Assembly: GCA_021798635.1 (NCBI GenBank)
Contig: JAJZGH010000129.1
Location: 1-13,106, forward strand
DNA length: 13,106 bases
DNA from: Planctomycetota bacterium
Lineage (GTDB): Bacteria; Planctomycetota; Phycisphaerae; WQYP01
Direction of reading: 5' to 3'
The translations under genes were made by a program, and so were the position numbers. Below are positions 1 through 7,120 of this stretch, one piece after another. Position 1 is the first letter of the stretch, and each line of letters opens with the position of its first letter. The notes under the pieces were generated by a model. It made no database searches. It was not told the origin of the DNA and was given only the letters and a program-made list of their open reading frames with translations.

Positions 1-369
1 ATCACCCCCCCGAATGTTGTAAGTGCTTGGACGTGTAAAGTTCTCAGTAGGCGTTGTACCTGAGGACTTTTTTTAAGGCCGGATAAGTAAACCGGTTAAA
101 TCAACTGCGGATTTTGTGAGCGGGTATCTACCGCTTTATTTGGTTCCTTATTCTCGGACGGTGCGCCGAACCAATCGTGACGGGCGGAGGCTCGCAGCGT
201 CATCAAACCTCGTTTCCGCCGCCAACTCAACGCTGCCGCATTGAGCTATTGGCGCGATGCCGGCCTGCGAGTGAATACTTAAAAGTGGTCTTCTTCCCAA
301 CGCGGAGGTGTCGGGGCTTGTCTTATTGCTTCGGCTGGCATTTGCTGAGCGTGCCAAGAGACCGCGCAC
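1..369. other. Non-coding stretch at the window edge
   Basis: I see no supportable gene here. The short open frames on both strands lack a convincing ribosome site or protein-like composition. The region lies 3' of the minus-strand GH28 gene. Reading in that direction, the only structures are a 5-bp hairpin (AGCGG/CCGCT, plus-strand positions about 119-135) and a short CCGG/CCGG palindromic element near 78-95 next to a T-rich run. Neither is a convincing terminator. Confidence 0.5.
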
Positions 370-1938
370 TTACTTCTTCGCGCCGGGATTTTGATCTTTG
401 AGCACCGGCGAATTGCGAATGTACAGGTGCGTAACATGCGCAAAATGGGCCGCTGTAACGCCTTTTGCCAACTGAGCTTCAAAATGATTAATCTGCAAGC
501 CGTGAACATCTTTGCAGATCATGGCGGGGCGGTAATCGGTTTTCTTGAAACTGACTTTTATATTGGACAGCTCAATATGCCGCGCATGGCGGACAAATAC
601 GCCATACGAGGGCATCACGCCGATGTGCGTGGGGCCGGGATAGCCATGGTTCAGTTCCGGTGGATTGCGGCGGGCGTCTTTCCGTGTGCCGCCGCCGACG
701 AAGATCAAGCGAATGTTATCCAACCGGATATCCCGCACGTCATGGTGGGGAAGTCCGGTAATTTGGATGCCGCTCATGGATCCGACATTCGTGGCCAGGA
801 TATTGGATATCAGAATGTGCCGCAGGTGGCCCACGGTCACCGGTGGCGGAGCGCGATCGCGGTCACCCAGCGTCACGTAAATGGGACAATCTTTGACATT
901 CCGCATGGTAATATTAGATATGTTGACATCTTCCAACGTTGCTCCGTCCACCTCTTCCACCGCCAGGCCCAGGCAATCGCGGAAGGTGCAGTTGGAAATG
1001 GTGATATTTTTGAACCCGCCGTCGGATTCGGTACCCAGCTTGATGCGGCCATTTTCCCGTCGGCTCGGGAGCATTTTGCCGTCGATCAGCGTTCCTTCCT
1101 TAAAGCCTGAAAGTTGGCAATTGGTGATGGTGACATTTTCTGTGGGCCATAACCTATGCAAAGCGTCCGTGGCCTTCAGGCACAGGCCGTCGTCATGGGG
1201 AGAGTTAATCCGGCAATCGGAAACAACGGTATTGCGGCAACAATCAATATCCACCCCGTCACGATTGGTGTCGATGGTGATGTTGTTAAGCGTCAGCAAA
1301 TTACAACCAGTGACAAGAATGCCGAAGTGTCCGCCATGCACAATGGTGACATCACGGATCAGCACGTTGGTGCAAAGTTTTAGCGCGATGGCCTTATCGC
1401 CCACGCCCGGGAGTGTGGCCCCGGCGACTCGATGAGATTTGGCCCAGTGATACGCATCCGAGGTCAGTCCGCCGCCGTTGATTTCACCCATACCGGTGAT
1501 CTCAACATTTTTCAGGTTCTCCCCCCAGATCAGGCTGTTATGAAAATAGGTATGGCCGCCATCCTGATATGCTTTTCCCGCGAATGGTTCGGCATGGTCA
1601 TAGGCACCGAGTGCTATAGGGGCACCAAGAATTTCCGCACCTGGCTGCAGATGCAAATTAATATTGCTTTTCAGATGAATGCTGCCACAGAGATATATTC
1701 CCGCCGGTATTTCAACCGTGCCGCCGCCATGGGCGTTGCATGCCGCGATGGCACGGTTAATCGCCGGGCTATCCAGATGTTTCCCATTCCCTGTTGCGCC
1801 AAAGCGGCGCACGTTGTATCCGTGGGTCACCGCTTGCGCGGATGCGGCGGTGCCTTGCAAACTGACACCCGCCAGAAGCGCGGCAAGAAGAGTTATTAAG
1901 AATCGGCGAAATAAGGTTTTGGAAAATGAAAAGCGCAT
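370..1938 (-). CDS. Secreted glycoside hydrolase family 28 (polygalacturonase-like)
   Basis: Probable exported pectin-degrading enzyme of the right-handed beta-helix GH28 family (COG5434), 522 residues. The start at 1938 is chosen because GGAGA lies 10 nt upstream and a clean signal peptide follows: basic MRFSFSKTLFRR, a hydrophobic core, and an AQA cleavage site near residue 36. The longer frame from 2001 would bury this leader. The mature N-terminus (YNVRRFGATGNG, then GGGTVEIPAGIYL) is the typical pectate-lyase-superfamily entry strand. Catalytic-type motifs are NRDGVDID (residues 225-232, the NTD-like block) and HDD (aspartates 249 and 250). RIKLGTESDGGFKNI (298-312) sits where classical polygalacturonases have GHG..IGSE..GG, so the usual GHG histidine is not evident. 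The many ITISNC/NISNI repeats are helix coils. Substrate (homogalacturonan, rhamnogalacturonan or other) cannot be decided. It lies 120 bp downstream of the DUF151 gene on the same strand and probably has its own promoter. Confidence 0.88.
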   Translation of the reverse strand: MRFSFSKTLFRRFLITLLAALLAGVSLQGTAASAQAVTHGYNVRRFGATGNGKHLDSPAINRAIAACNAHGGGTVEIPAGIYLCGSIHLKSNINLHLQPGAEILGAPIALGAYDHAEPFAGKAYQDGGHTYFHNSLIWGENLKNVEITGMGEINGGGLTSDAYHWAKSHRVAGATLPGVGDKAIALKLCTNVLIRDVTIVHGGHFGILVTGCNLLTLNNITIDTNRDGVDIDCCRNTVVSDCRINSPHDDGLCLKATDALHRLWPTENVTITNCQLSGFKEGTLIDGKMLPSRRENGRIKLGTESDGGFKNITISNCTFRDCLGLAVEEVDGATLEDVNISNITMRNVKDCPIYVTLGDRDRAPPPVTVGHLRHILISNILATNVGSMSGIQITGLPHHDVRDIRLDNIRLIFVGGGTRKDARRNPPELNHGYPGPTHIGVMPSYGVFVRHARHIELSNIKVSFKKTDYRPAMICKDVHGLQINHFEAQLAKGVTAAHFAHVTHLYIRNSPVLKDQNPGAKK

Positions 1939-1972
1939 AAAATATTGTCTCCGCAAAAAGTACTGCCGCAGA

Positions 1973-2001
1973 AATTTAATGCAGGAAAAGCAGATATGCA
2001 A
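1973..2001 (-). promoter_or_regulatory. Candidate promoter of the GH28 gene
   Basis: Reading the minus strand, TTGCAT (plus positions 2001-1996) and TAAATT (1978-1973) are 17 bp apart. This would place a transcription start near 1966, about 28 nt before the chosen GH28 start codon. The -35 match is poor, so this is only a plausible sigma70-type site. Confidence 0.25.
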
Positions 2002-2012
2002 ACATTTTTGCG

Positions 2013-2026
2013 CTTCGGGTCCGAAG
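2013..2026. repeat. Short inverted repeat between DUF151 and GH28 genes
   Basis: CTTCGG-GT-CCGAAG is a perfect 6-bp inverted repeat with a 2-bp centre. A second palindrome, TGTGCGCACA, lies at 2040-2049, just beyond the DUF151 stop codon. Neither is followed by a T-run, so they are not standard terminators. They could be small operators or chance. Confidence 0.35.
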
Positions 2027-2058
2027 AAAGCCCCACAGTTGTGCGCACACTTAACATT

Positions 2059-2466
2059 TTAAGCGGGGTTTTCGCCACCGACTTCATCAAGCACATGTTC
2101 GGCCACAAAAATGGGCACCTGATTGGCAACGCCCAGGGCAATGGCATCACTGGGGCGGCTGTCCACTTCAACACTATGGCCGTTCTGCCGGATAATCAGT
2201 CGGGCGAAAAAGGTATGATCCTGCAAATCGCTGATAACAATGCGTTCCAGCTTGCCGCCGAGTTGTTCAATGACACTGGAAAGCAACTGATGCGTTTGCG
2301 GCCGAGGAAAGGCCGTTCCCTTTAACCGATGATCAATGGCCAGAGCTTCGGCAGAGCCGATGAGAATCGGCAAGGTCCGCGGCCCATCGACTTCCTTAAG
2401 AAAAATAAACTGCTGATCGGAAGTTTCGGAAATGATTATACGTTTAAGTTCAACCTGTACGGCCAT
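2059..2466 (-). CDS. Bifunctional nuclease family protein (DUF151)
   Basis: 135-residue protein of the DUF151/bifunctional nuclease family (PF02577), small soluble proteins to which nuclease activity has been ascribed in some members. The diagnostic blocks are visible: the N-terminal VELKRIIISE strand, the FLKEVDGPRTLPILIGSAEALAI segment (family form usually L.e..g.r.LpI.IG..EA.aI), THQLLSSVIEQLGG, and SRPSDAIALGV near the C-terminus (the conserved RPSDAiALA motif). The start at 2466 is chosen because GGAG stands 7 nt ahead of it. An ATG six codons upstream (2484) has no comparable site. Length is at the short end for the family but complete. It reads away from the GH95-like gene across a 125-bp divergent gap and precedes the GH28 gene. 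It is probably housekeeping rather than part of sugar use. Confidence 0.88.
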   Translation of the reverse strand: MAVQVELKRIIISETSDQQFIFLKEVDGPRTLPILIGSAEALAIDHRLKGTAFPRPQTHQLLSSVIEQLGGKLERIVISDLQDHTFFARLIIRQNGHSVEVDSRPSDAIALGVANQVPIFVAEHVLDEVGGENPA

Positions 2467-2501
2467 GCGGAAACTCCATTCCATGACCCGCCATCGGGCG
2501 G

Positions 2502-2531
2502 TTGCCTGCCAACGCTTATCATCAGTATACT
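2502..2531 (+). promoter_or_regulatory. Candidate sigma70-type promoter of the GH95-like gene
   Basis: TTGCCT (2502-2507) and TATACT (2526-2531) are separated by 18 bp, predicting a start near 2538 and a leader of about 54 nt before the ATG at 2592. The -10 matches five of six consensus bases. It lies within AGTATACT, a perfect 8-bp palindrome, so the same bases could serve as a -10 on either strand of this divergent gap. I find no well-spaced -35 for the minus strand. Confidence 0.45.
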
Positions 2532-2591
2532 CTTCTTTGCGTGTTCAAGTTGGGTCCGTGCTTCCCGCGGAGGTTCGTCAGGAGTTTCCGG

Positions 2592-5567
2592 ATGGTTATT
2601 TACTGGGGCCGGTGCGTTCTGCATTCCGCGACACTATTTCTTTTATTTTCAGTGACATTTGCCAAGGGTCAATCGGCCGGCCCGCCCGGCGTTGCCGCCG
2701 GCGCCCTGAAAACTGTGGCCGAAATTCACGGTTCATTTAACGGTCGCATTAATTATACGCCTAATCGGACTATGCCCGGCGGCCCGCTGATGGGCAACGG
2801 TGATCTTGGCGTGGTCATGGCCGGGCGCTATGCCAATCGCCCGACATTTTACCTTGGCAAGACAGATTTCTATGGGGTGCTGCGGGGCCGCATGATGCCT
2901 GTGGCGCATCTGTCACTGAATATTCCGGCTTTGCGCGGCGGAAAAATGTCCCTGCGGGAAAATATTGGGCCTGCCACCATCACCGGAAACCTGCATTCCG
3001 GCCGTGCCGCGCTGACCATGAAATCCTGGGTGGCCGCTAAGCACAATTTGATGGTGCTGCAAATGCGCAATGTCGGCAGGCAGAATCTGACAATTCAATC
3101 CACCTTGCTTGATGCCTGGGATACACCGGGCATTCCAGCGATTCGATCGCATGGCAAAGATTTTTCCGCGCTGCATGTCGCTCCGGATTCAGTGCAGGTG
3201 TATCTAGGCAATCGGGTAAAGTTGGGGGCGGATTCGCGCGGGCAAAAGCCCGTGCAGTCTTCGTTTGCATTTGCCGGGCGTATCGCGGATGTCACGTTAT
3301 TCCGCCGGGCGGAAATCAGCGGCGGCACACTTGCGAAAAACGCTGTTTTTGCCGCCTGGCACCTTCATGCACTTCCCGCGCACGCGATACAGCAGGCATC
3401 GGTCGTGTCCTCTCCGCACGGGGCGGCTGGGAATTTTACTGGTGCACAGCGCGGGCTGATCCGCCTGGGCGTGCTGCGAATTCCGCAACGACAATTTACC
3501 GTGTCGGCTTGGGTAGATGTCACGAAACGTCATGAGAACAGCTTTATTTTCACCGCCATGGCCAATCCATATTGGCCGCGCCGCTTTCCGTATCATCGCG
3601 GGTTAAGCCTGCGACTGGCTAATGGCCATTTTGTAGCCAAATTAAATCGCACGGCCGTTAATTCCCAGGCGTACCTGCCGATCAACCAATGGGTCCATTT
3701 GGCCGCCGGTTATGATGGCCACGCGTTAACAATTTATATCAATGGCAGTATCGCCGGCACTACCACAGCTTTCCCCACGGCCGCGCAGGTAATGGGTGCT
3801 GATAAAGGATCCATTCATACCGGCGACAGCCATTTGCCATTCAACGGCTGCGGCCCCAAAGGCATCGTCATGCAGCGTGTCCTGGGCGCGATTCCCACTG
3901 AAAAACGGGGAACCCTTACATTCACAATCCCCACCGGTTCTGCGGTTGATCTGCTGGTGGCGGCGGTAGATGATCATCAAACCGCTGGTTATCAAATCGC
4001 GGCGGCTAAACTGATTCAATCCGCTGACCTGCAAAACCTGCAGCAGCTTTACGTCCGGCACACGCGCTGGTGGGATAAATTCTGGTCGCGATCCTTTGTT
4101 GAAGTGCCCGATCAGCTCCTTGAAAAGCAGTGGTATGGATCACTTTACGTTCTGGCTTGCTGCAGTGAGCCGGGCGATACGGCCCCGGGTTTATGGGGCA
4201 ATTTTATTACCTCCCGTATGATGGGCTGGCAGGGGGATTACACCCTGGATTACAACTTTGAAGCGCCGTTCTGGGCGGCATGCCCGACTAATCATGCGGC
4301 ACTGGCGGATAATTATGATTCCATTCTGCTGAACTGGATGCCGCGAGGCCGCGCCCTTGCGAAACAGTATGGTCAGCACGGATTGTACTACTTCACGCAA
4401 ATGACGCCCGTGCCCGGCTGGAGTGATGATCCATCCCGTTTTATGGGGCAAAAATGCGCTGCCGTGTTCGCAACTGTGGACTGCATTCAACGCTGGCGGT
4501 ATACGCGCAGCGCTGCGTATGCCAAAAAAATCTGGCCCTTTCTCACGGGTGTCGCGGATTTCTGGGATCATTATCTGAAACTACAGAATGGCTTGTATGT
4601 GGATATCAACGATGCCGCCGATGAGGGCTTTCACCGCAATGATGTGAATCCTGCCGCGGATTTAGCCTTTATCCATCTGTTGTACCAGAACCTGATTCCC
4701 ATGAGTCGGCAGTTGCATAAAGGCGCAGCCCAACGGCGGCGCTGGGCGGATATTCTTAATCATTTAAGCCCCCTGCCGGTAGTACCACCCTCAGATGTCG
4801 ATAAAATTTACGTTGCCCCGCCCTCCCGCACGCTTACGGATTTATTGGGTGCCCGGCGCACCGGCGCCAAGCTGGTGCTACGCTTCGCACAAAAAGGTAC
4901 AGGCTGGGCCAATCGCAACTATGCATTGCGGTTTGGCCCCCGAAAGCGGGCGGTCATCACCAGTTCCAGTGCGGGAATGGATTCACTTCAGGCCGTATTT
5001 CCCGGTTGGCAGATCGGCTTGGAAAGCTCGCCAAAAATGCTGAAGGCCGGGCGTGACACCACCGAACTTATGCGAATCTGGTACGATGCCAATGATTCCT
5101 CCAGCTTTTATCCCGCGGCCGCCGCCGTCGGCTATAACCCGGAAAAAATCCTGCGTCATCTGCATATATTCGTGCGGCACAATGCGTTTCCCAACTTTGC
5201 CTATAACATTCACAACGGCGGTATTGAAAATGAGGCCACCGTGCCCGTGACACTGTGCGCCATGCTGATTCAAAGCTATCAGCAAAACATTCATCTTTTT
5301 CCGGATTGGCCGCCGAATCGTGATGCCCGATTCGGCAACCTGCCGGCCTGCGGCAATTTTCTGATTTCCAGCGAAATGCGGGCCGGGCGTGTCGCGTATG
5401 TACAAATCATCAGTAACGCGGGCCGGCCCCTGCGGCTAAGCAATCCGTGGCCGAAACAAAGCGTCCACTATCAGATTGTCGGCGGAAAACAGGGGACGCT
5501 AAGCGGAGCCGTGCTTATGATGCCCACCCATGCCGGTGAAATAATCAGCTTGCGGGCGGGACGGTAA
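2592..5567 (+). CDS. Secreted GH95-like hydrolase with internal LamG domain
   Basis: Probable exported enzyme of the GH95 type (alpha-L-fucosidase or alpha-L-galactosidase by family), 991 residues. The start at 2592 has AGGAG 7 nt upstream and gives a signal peptide (MVIYWGR, hydrophobic core, cleavage near FAKGQS). Residues about 50-225 form the N-terminal sandwich (GNGDLGVVMAG at 68-78). Residues about 250-415 look like a LamG/concanavalin-like jellyroll (QFTVSAWVDV, then WVHLAAGYDGHALTIYINGS). From about 485 onward is an (alpha/alpha)6 barrel: YTLDYNFEAPFW (550-561) resembles the GH95 YTLNINTEMNYW block, ADEG (676-679) falls near the family's acid glutamate, and GIENE (877-881) aligns with IDGN before the MLIQS...IHLFPDWP segment. 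One of the two Asn residues of the NxN pair is Asp here and the IDGN Asp appears as Glu, so substrate and even activity are uncertain. The C-terminus is a small beta domain. Confidence 0.75.
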   Translation: MVIYWGRCVLHSATLFLLFSVTFAKGQSAGPPGVAAGALKTVAEIHGSFNGRINYTPNRTMPGGPLMGNGDLGVVMAGRYANRPTFYLGKTDFYGVLRGRMMPVAHLSLNIPALRGGKMSLRENIGPATITGNLHSGRAALTMKSWVAAKHNLMVLQMRNVGRQNLTIQSTLLDAWDTPGIPAIRSHGKDFSALHVAPDSVQVYLGNRVKLGADSRGQKPVQSSFAFAGRIADVTLFRRAEISGGTLAKNAVFAAWHLHALPAHAIQQASVVSSPHGAAGNFTGAQRGLIRLGVLRIPQRQFTVSAWVDVTKRHENSFIFTAMANPYWPRRFPYHRGLSLRLANGHFVAKLNRTAVNSQAYLPINQWVHLAAGYDGHALTIYINGSIAGTTTAFPTAAQVMGADKGSIHTGDSHLPFNGCGPKGIVMQRVLGAIPTEKRGTLTFTIPTGSAVDLLVAAVDDHQTAGYQIAAAKLIQSADLQNLQQLYVRHTRWWDKFWSRSFVEVPDQLLEKQWYGSLYVLACCSEPGDTAPGLWGNFITSRMMGWQGDYTLDYNFEAPFWAACPTNHAALADNYDSILLNWMPRGRALAKQYGQHGLYYFTQMTPVPGWSDDPSRFMGQKCAAVFATVDCIQRWRYTRSAAYAKKIWPFLTGVADFWDHYLKLQNGLYVDINDAADEGFHRNDVNPAADLAFIHLLYQNLIPMSRQLHKGAAQRRRWADILNHLSPLPVVPPSDVDKIYVAPPSRTLTDLLGARRTGAKLVLRFAQKGTGWANRNYALRFGPRKRAVITSSSAGMDSLQAVFPGWQIGLESSPKMLKAGRDTTELMRIWYDANDSSSFYPAAAAVGYNPEKILRHLHIFVRHNAFPNFAYNIHNGGIENEATVPVTLCAMLIQSYQQNIHLFPDWPPNRDARFGNLPACGNFLISSEMRAGRVAYVQIISNAGRPLRLSNPWPKQSVHYQIVGGKQGTLSGAVLMMPTHAGEIISLRAGR

Positions 5568-5601
5568 ATCCCGCCAATAGTCCGCTCCATCACAAGCAAA
5601 A

Positions 5602-5622
5602 TCCGGCACCGTCAGTGCCGGA
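5602..5622. terminator. Hairpin after the GH95-like gene
   Basis: A perfect 8-bp stem (TCCGGCAC/GTGCCGGA) with a 5-nt loop begins 34 nt after the stop codon. No T-run follows on the plus strand, so it may act as a weak or Rho-assisted terminator or an mRNA-end stabiliser. On the minus strand it is followed by ATTTTGCTT, but no minus-strand gene ends here. Confidence 0.4.
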
Positions 5623-5684
5623 CTCCCGGCCGTCGATGAGGTGTCGATTCATTGCCCAGCCGTGTGGCGGCGTGTCAGCGCGAA

Positions 5685-5713
5685 TTGCGAGCACTACGTA
5701 CAGCGCATAAATT
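5685..5713 (+). promoter_or_regulatory. Candidate promoter overlapping repeat copy 1
   Basis: TTGCGA (5685-5690) and TAAATT (5708-5713) are 17 bp apart, and the -10-like hexamer lies inside the 33-bp repeat. The same geometry recurs at copy 2 (TTGACG and TAAATT, also 17 bp). The hexamers match consensus only 4/6, typical of a regulated promoter. The possible small ORF at 5748 would be its first gene. Confidence 0.35.
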
Positions 5714-5729
5714 TATTTCTACAGCGCAA
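5697..5729 (+). repeat. 33-bp direct repeat, copy 1 (candidate operator)
   Basis: Identical over 33 bp to 8194-8226. It contains the 9-mer TACAGCGCA at 5699-5707 and again at 5720-5728, a 21-bp period or two helical turns, around an AT-rich centre. AraC-family regulators bind direct half-sites with this type of spacing, and a XylR-type AraC regulator follows the other copy. The role as an operator is inference. Confidence 0.75.
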
Positions 5730-5747
5730 GACGCCGGAGACAATCGG

Positions 5748-5897
5748 GTGACAATCGCACGGTTGCGCCGTCTGTGCTGTGCGAAAATCAAAGCTCTTGG
5801 CGGCCGGGATATATGCTTAAACATGTTGATGATAGCGGCTTTGGTGGGCCGATGGCTCGTGCGTGGATGGCCCCTGCGGCCTAAAGGCAAGCGATGA
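5748..5897 (+). CDS. Possible small basic membrane-type protein (49 aa)
   Basis: Unrecognised. A GTG start at 5748 has GGAG 8 nt upstream and lies 18 bp after repeat copy 1, so a promoter, ribosome site and start are arranged as at the regulator gene. The product would begin MTIARLRRLCCAKIKALGG, contain a hydrophobic stretch (roughly residues 22-38, LNMLMIAALVG.WLV) and end in a basic tail (RPKGKR). It could be a one-pass peptide. It could also be a chance frame in GC-rich sequence: base composition by codon position is not persuasive and no family is recognised. The open frame actually extends upstream through the repeat to 5652, but that longer start has no ribosome site. Confidence 0.25.
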   Translation: MTIARLRRLCCAKIKALGGRDICLNMLMIAALVGRWLVRGWPLRPKGKR

Positions 5898-5939
5898 TAT
5901 GGCTATCTAATCCGAATATTCCTGGGCGCTGCCCCGGAG

Positions 5940-5968
5940 TTGACAAATAGTTTGGTGGCGCTTGCAAT
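5940..5968 (+). promoter_or_regulatory. Candidate promoter of the CxxC membrane protein gene
   Basis: A perfect TTGACA (5940-5945) is followed after 17 bp by TGCAAT (5963-5968, 4/6). This predicts a start near 5975 and a leader of about 54 nt before the ATG at 6029. Confidence 0.5.
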
Positions 5969-6028
5969 GAGAAAAGTTCATGAGGCTTTGTTGTAGTACC
6001 TAAGCTAACTTTAATAAGGGAAAATTCT

Positions 6029-6574
6029 ATGGCGATGTCGGGCATTCGGGAAAAAATGAATGAAAATCAGAAGCCGTTTATTATTGGGGGCATTGTTATG
6101 GTATGTCTGGCCGTTGGACTGTTAATCTGGGAATTAAAGCCCGTCAGCGCGCCGTCCGCCCCCAGCAGTTATTATTTTTATGATATGTCCAATGGCAGTA
6201 TTACCACCGAGCCGGCCACCGCCATTTCGCCGCTGAAGGGTGCCGACGGTAAAGATACGCTGGTACAGGCATTTTTCTTCACCTGCAGCAGTTGTGGAGA
6301 TAAAAAGATCGGCTACCTGCTGAAATATACTCGCCGTGCCCAGGCGGCGAAGGCTTATCTTGCCCGGCCGCCCAGCGGCACAATGACCCCTCAGCAATCC
6401 ATGCAATTTGGTTCCTCCCTTTCCAAATACCAGGTCGCGGTAGCCATGGGCACACTGGTGCGTTTGCCAGCCAAAGGTTCGCACTGGTATCCGATCGCCG
6501 GTCCGATGGGTTCGCAAATCACCAGTCCGCCCCGTTGTTCCGCAAGCGCGCTGGCCAAACCCTGCTTCCCATGA
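6029..6574 (+). CDS. Single-pass membrane protein with CxxC and C-terminal cysteines
   Basis: Uncharacterised 181-residue protein. AAGGG stands 8-9 nt before the ATG. A short basic N-terminus is followed by one transmembrane helix (about residues 17-36, FIIGGIVMVCLAVGLLIWEL), then a region beginning SSYYFYDMSNGSI that would lie outside the membrane. It contains a CSSC pair (Cys86, Cys89) followed by GDKKIGYLLKYT. It ends with Cys160 and Cys169 in the pattern C-x8-C-F-P. Two cysteine pairs suggest a metal site (zinc) or disulfides. From memory, this architecture (YxYD...CxxC...YLxKYT...PC.P) recurs in planctomycetes without known function. It has its own promoter, stands between repeat copy 1 and the pseudopilin-like gene, and converges with the latter. 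Confidence 0.75.
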   Translation: MAMSGIREKMNENQKPFIIGGIVMVCLAVGLLIWELKPVSAPSAPSSYYFYDMSNGSITTEPATAISPLKGADGKDTLVQAFFFTCSSCGDKKIGYLLKYTRRAQAAKAYLARPPSGTMTPQQSMQFGSSLSKYQVAVAMGTLVRLPAKGSHWYPIAGPMGSQITSPPRCSASALAKPCFP

Positions 6575-6760
6575 ACGATTCAACGCTGCCGTATTGCCCT
6601 AATGACACGCCGTTGATTCACGTGGACTGTCACCGAGAATAACCGTTAGCGCGGCAGCGGCACGGTTACATGTGCATTACCATCACATAAAAAACCGCAC
6701 GTTACGCCCGTCCCGCGCTGCGTTGTTCTCTCACATGCCAGGCTGTCTCTGATTCGGTCC

Positions 6761-6803
6761 AAAAACAAAACCGGCCGCCTTCTCTATTTGATCGGGCGGC
6801 CGG
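6761..6803 (-). terminator. Rho-independent terminator, minus strand
   Basis: GGCGGCCGG/CCGGCCGCC arms (plus positions 6795-6803 and 6771-6779) form a 9-bp GC stem with a 15-nt loop. On the minus strand the stem is followed at once by TTTTGTTTTT (complement of 6770-6761). This is a classic intrinsic terminator for leftward transcription, and the nearest such gene is the pseudopilin-like one, whose stop is about 320 nt upstream. The plus strand lacks an equivalent T-run. Confidence 0.75.
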
Positions 6804-6896
6804 CTTTAGGAAGGTGTATTAAAGGGGGAAAGTTCAATTTTAAATGGGCGAAATTGCCCGCAGGCAGCCCCTGATTTTATGACCGGCTAAAGGCCT

Positions 6897-6929
6897 GATC
6901 CCCACGGGCAAAGCCAGCCCGTGGGGATC
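6897..6929. repeat. Perfect 13-bp hairpin downstream of the pseudopilin-like gene
   Basis: GATCCCCACGGGC (6897-6909) and its exact complement (6917-6929) flank a 7-nt loop. It lies about 190 nt past the minus-strand stop codon and inside the transcript that would end at the 6761-6803 terminator. There is no adjacent T-run. It could be an mRNA 3'-end stabiliser, an attenuating element or a protein-binding site. Confidence 0.6.
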
Positions 6930-7120
6930 TCAAGCGACTGTGTTATCGACCGCCTGGTGCCGTGGCCAGTGAGCAACCTGTTGGCGGATTACAACTCGGC
7001 GGTTTCGGACGATTGCTGCCGCCGGGTGTGTTTTCAGTGTGGGAGAATGCCTCCGCATGGTCATCGCCTACCACACCATTTACGGAATGGGTATATTCCC
7101 CTGACCGCGCGGCAAGCGCC

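Larger units (their letters stand above)
5568..6028. other. 461-bp gap after the GH95-like gene
   Basis: This gap holds a post-gene hairpin (5602-5622), repeat copy 1 with an overlapping promoter-like pair, the doubtful 49-codon frame, and a promoter for the next gene (5940-5968). A small GGGC-GCT-GCCC hairpin lies at 5924-5934. I see no RNA gene that I can name. Confidence 0.5.
6575..7120. other. 546-bp convergent intergenic region
   Basis: No gene is supportable between the stops of the plus-strand CxxC protein and the minus-strand pseudopilin-like gene. The left part (6575-6760) shows nothing recognisable. The middle has a strong minus-strand terminator (6761-6803). The right part has a 13-bp perfect hairpin (6897-6929) and a small GGGC/GCCC hairpin (6846-6859). 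The open frames near 6921-7228 are shadows of the minus-strand gene or of non-coding DNA. Confidence 0.6.

Noticed and set aside
391..1435. Long plus-strand open frames (239 and 184 codons) inside the GH28 gene
   Set aside because: They lie antisense to a clear GH28 protein with signal peptide and motifs. Their translations resemble no family and they lack ribosome sites.
5676..5681. A third CAGCGC half-site upstream of repeat copy 1
   Set aside because: It is 25 bp from the next half-site, out of the 21-bp phase, matches only six bases, and has no counterpart at copy 2.
5790..5881. Alternative frame after repeat copy 1 ending LKHVDDSGFGGPMARAW, as a possible gene remnant
   Set aside because: It looks protein-like for about 30 residues, but I could not connect it to a family and it has no start signal. 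Kept out for lack of support.
6815..6930. Possible riboswitch (cobalamin-type) around the GGGGGAAAG and GCCCGC words
   Set aside because: The order and spacing do not fit the cobalamin consensus, and the site lies between convergent gene ends rather than before a gene.
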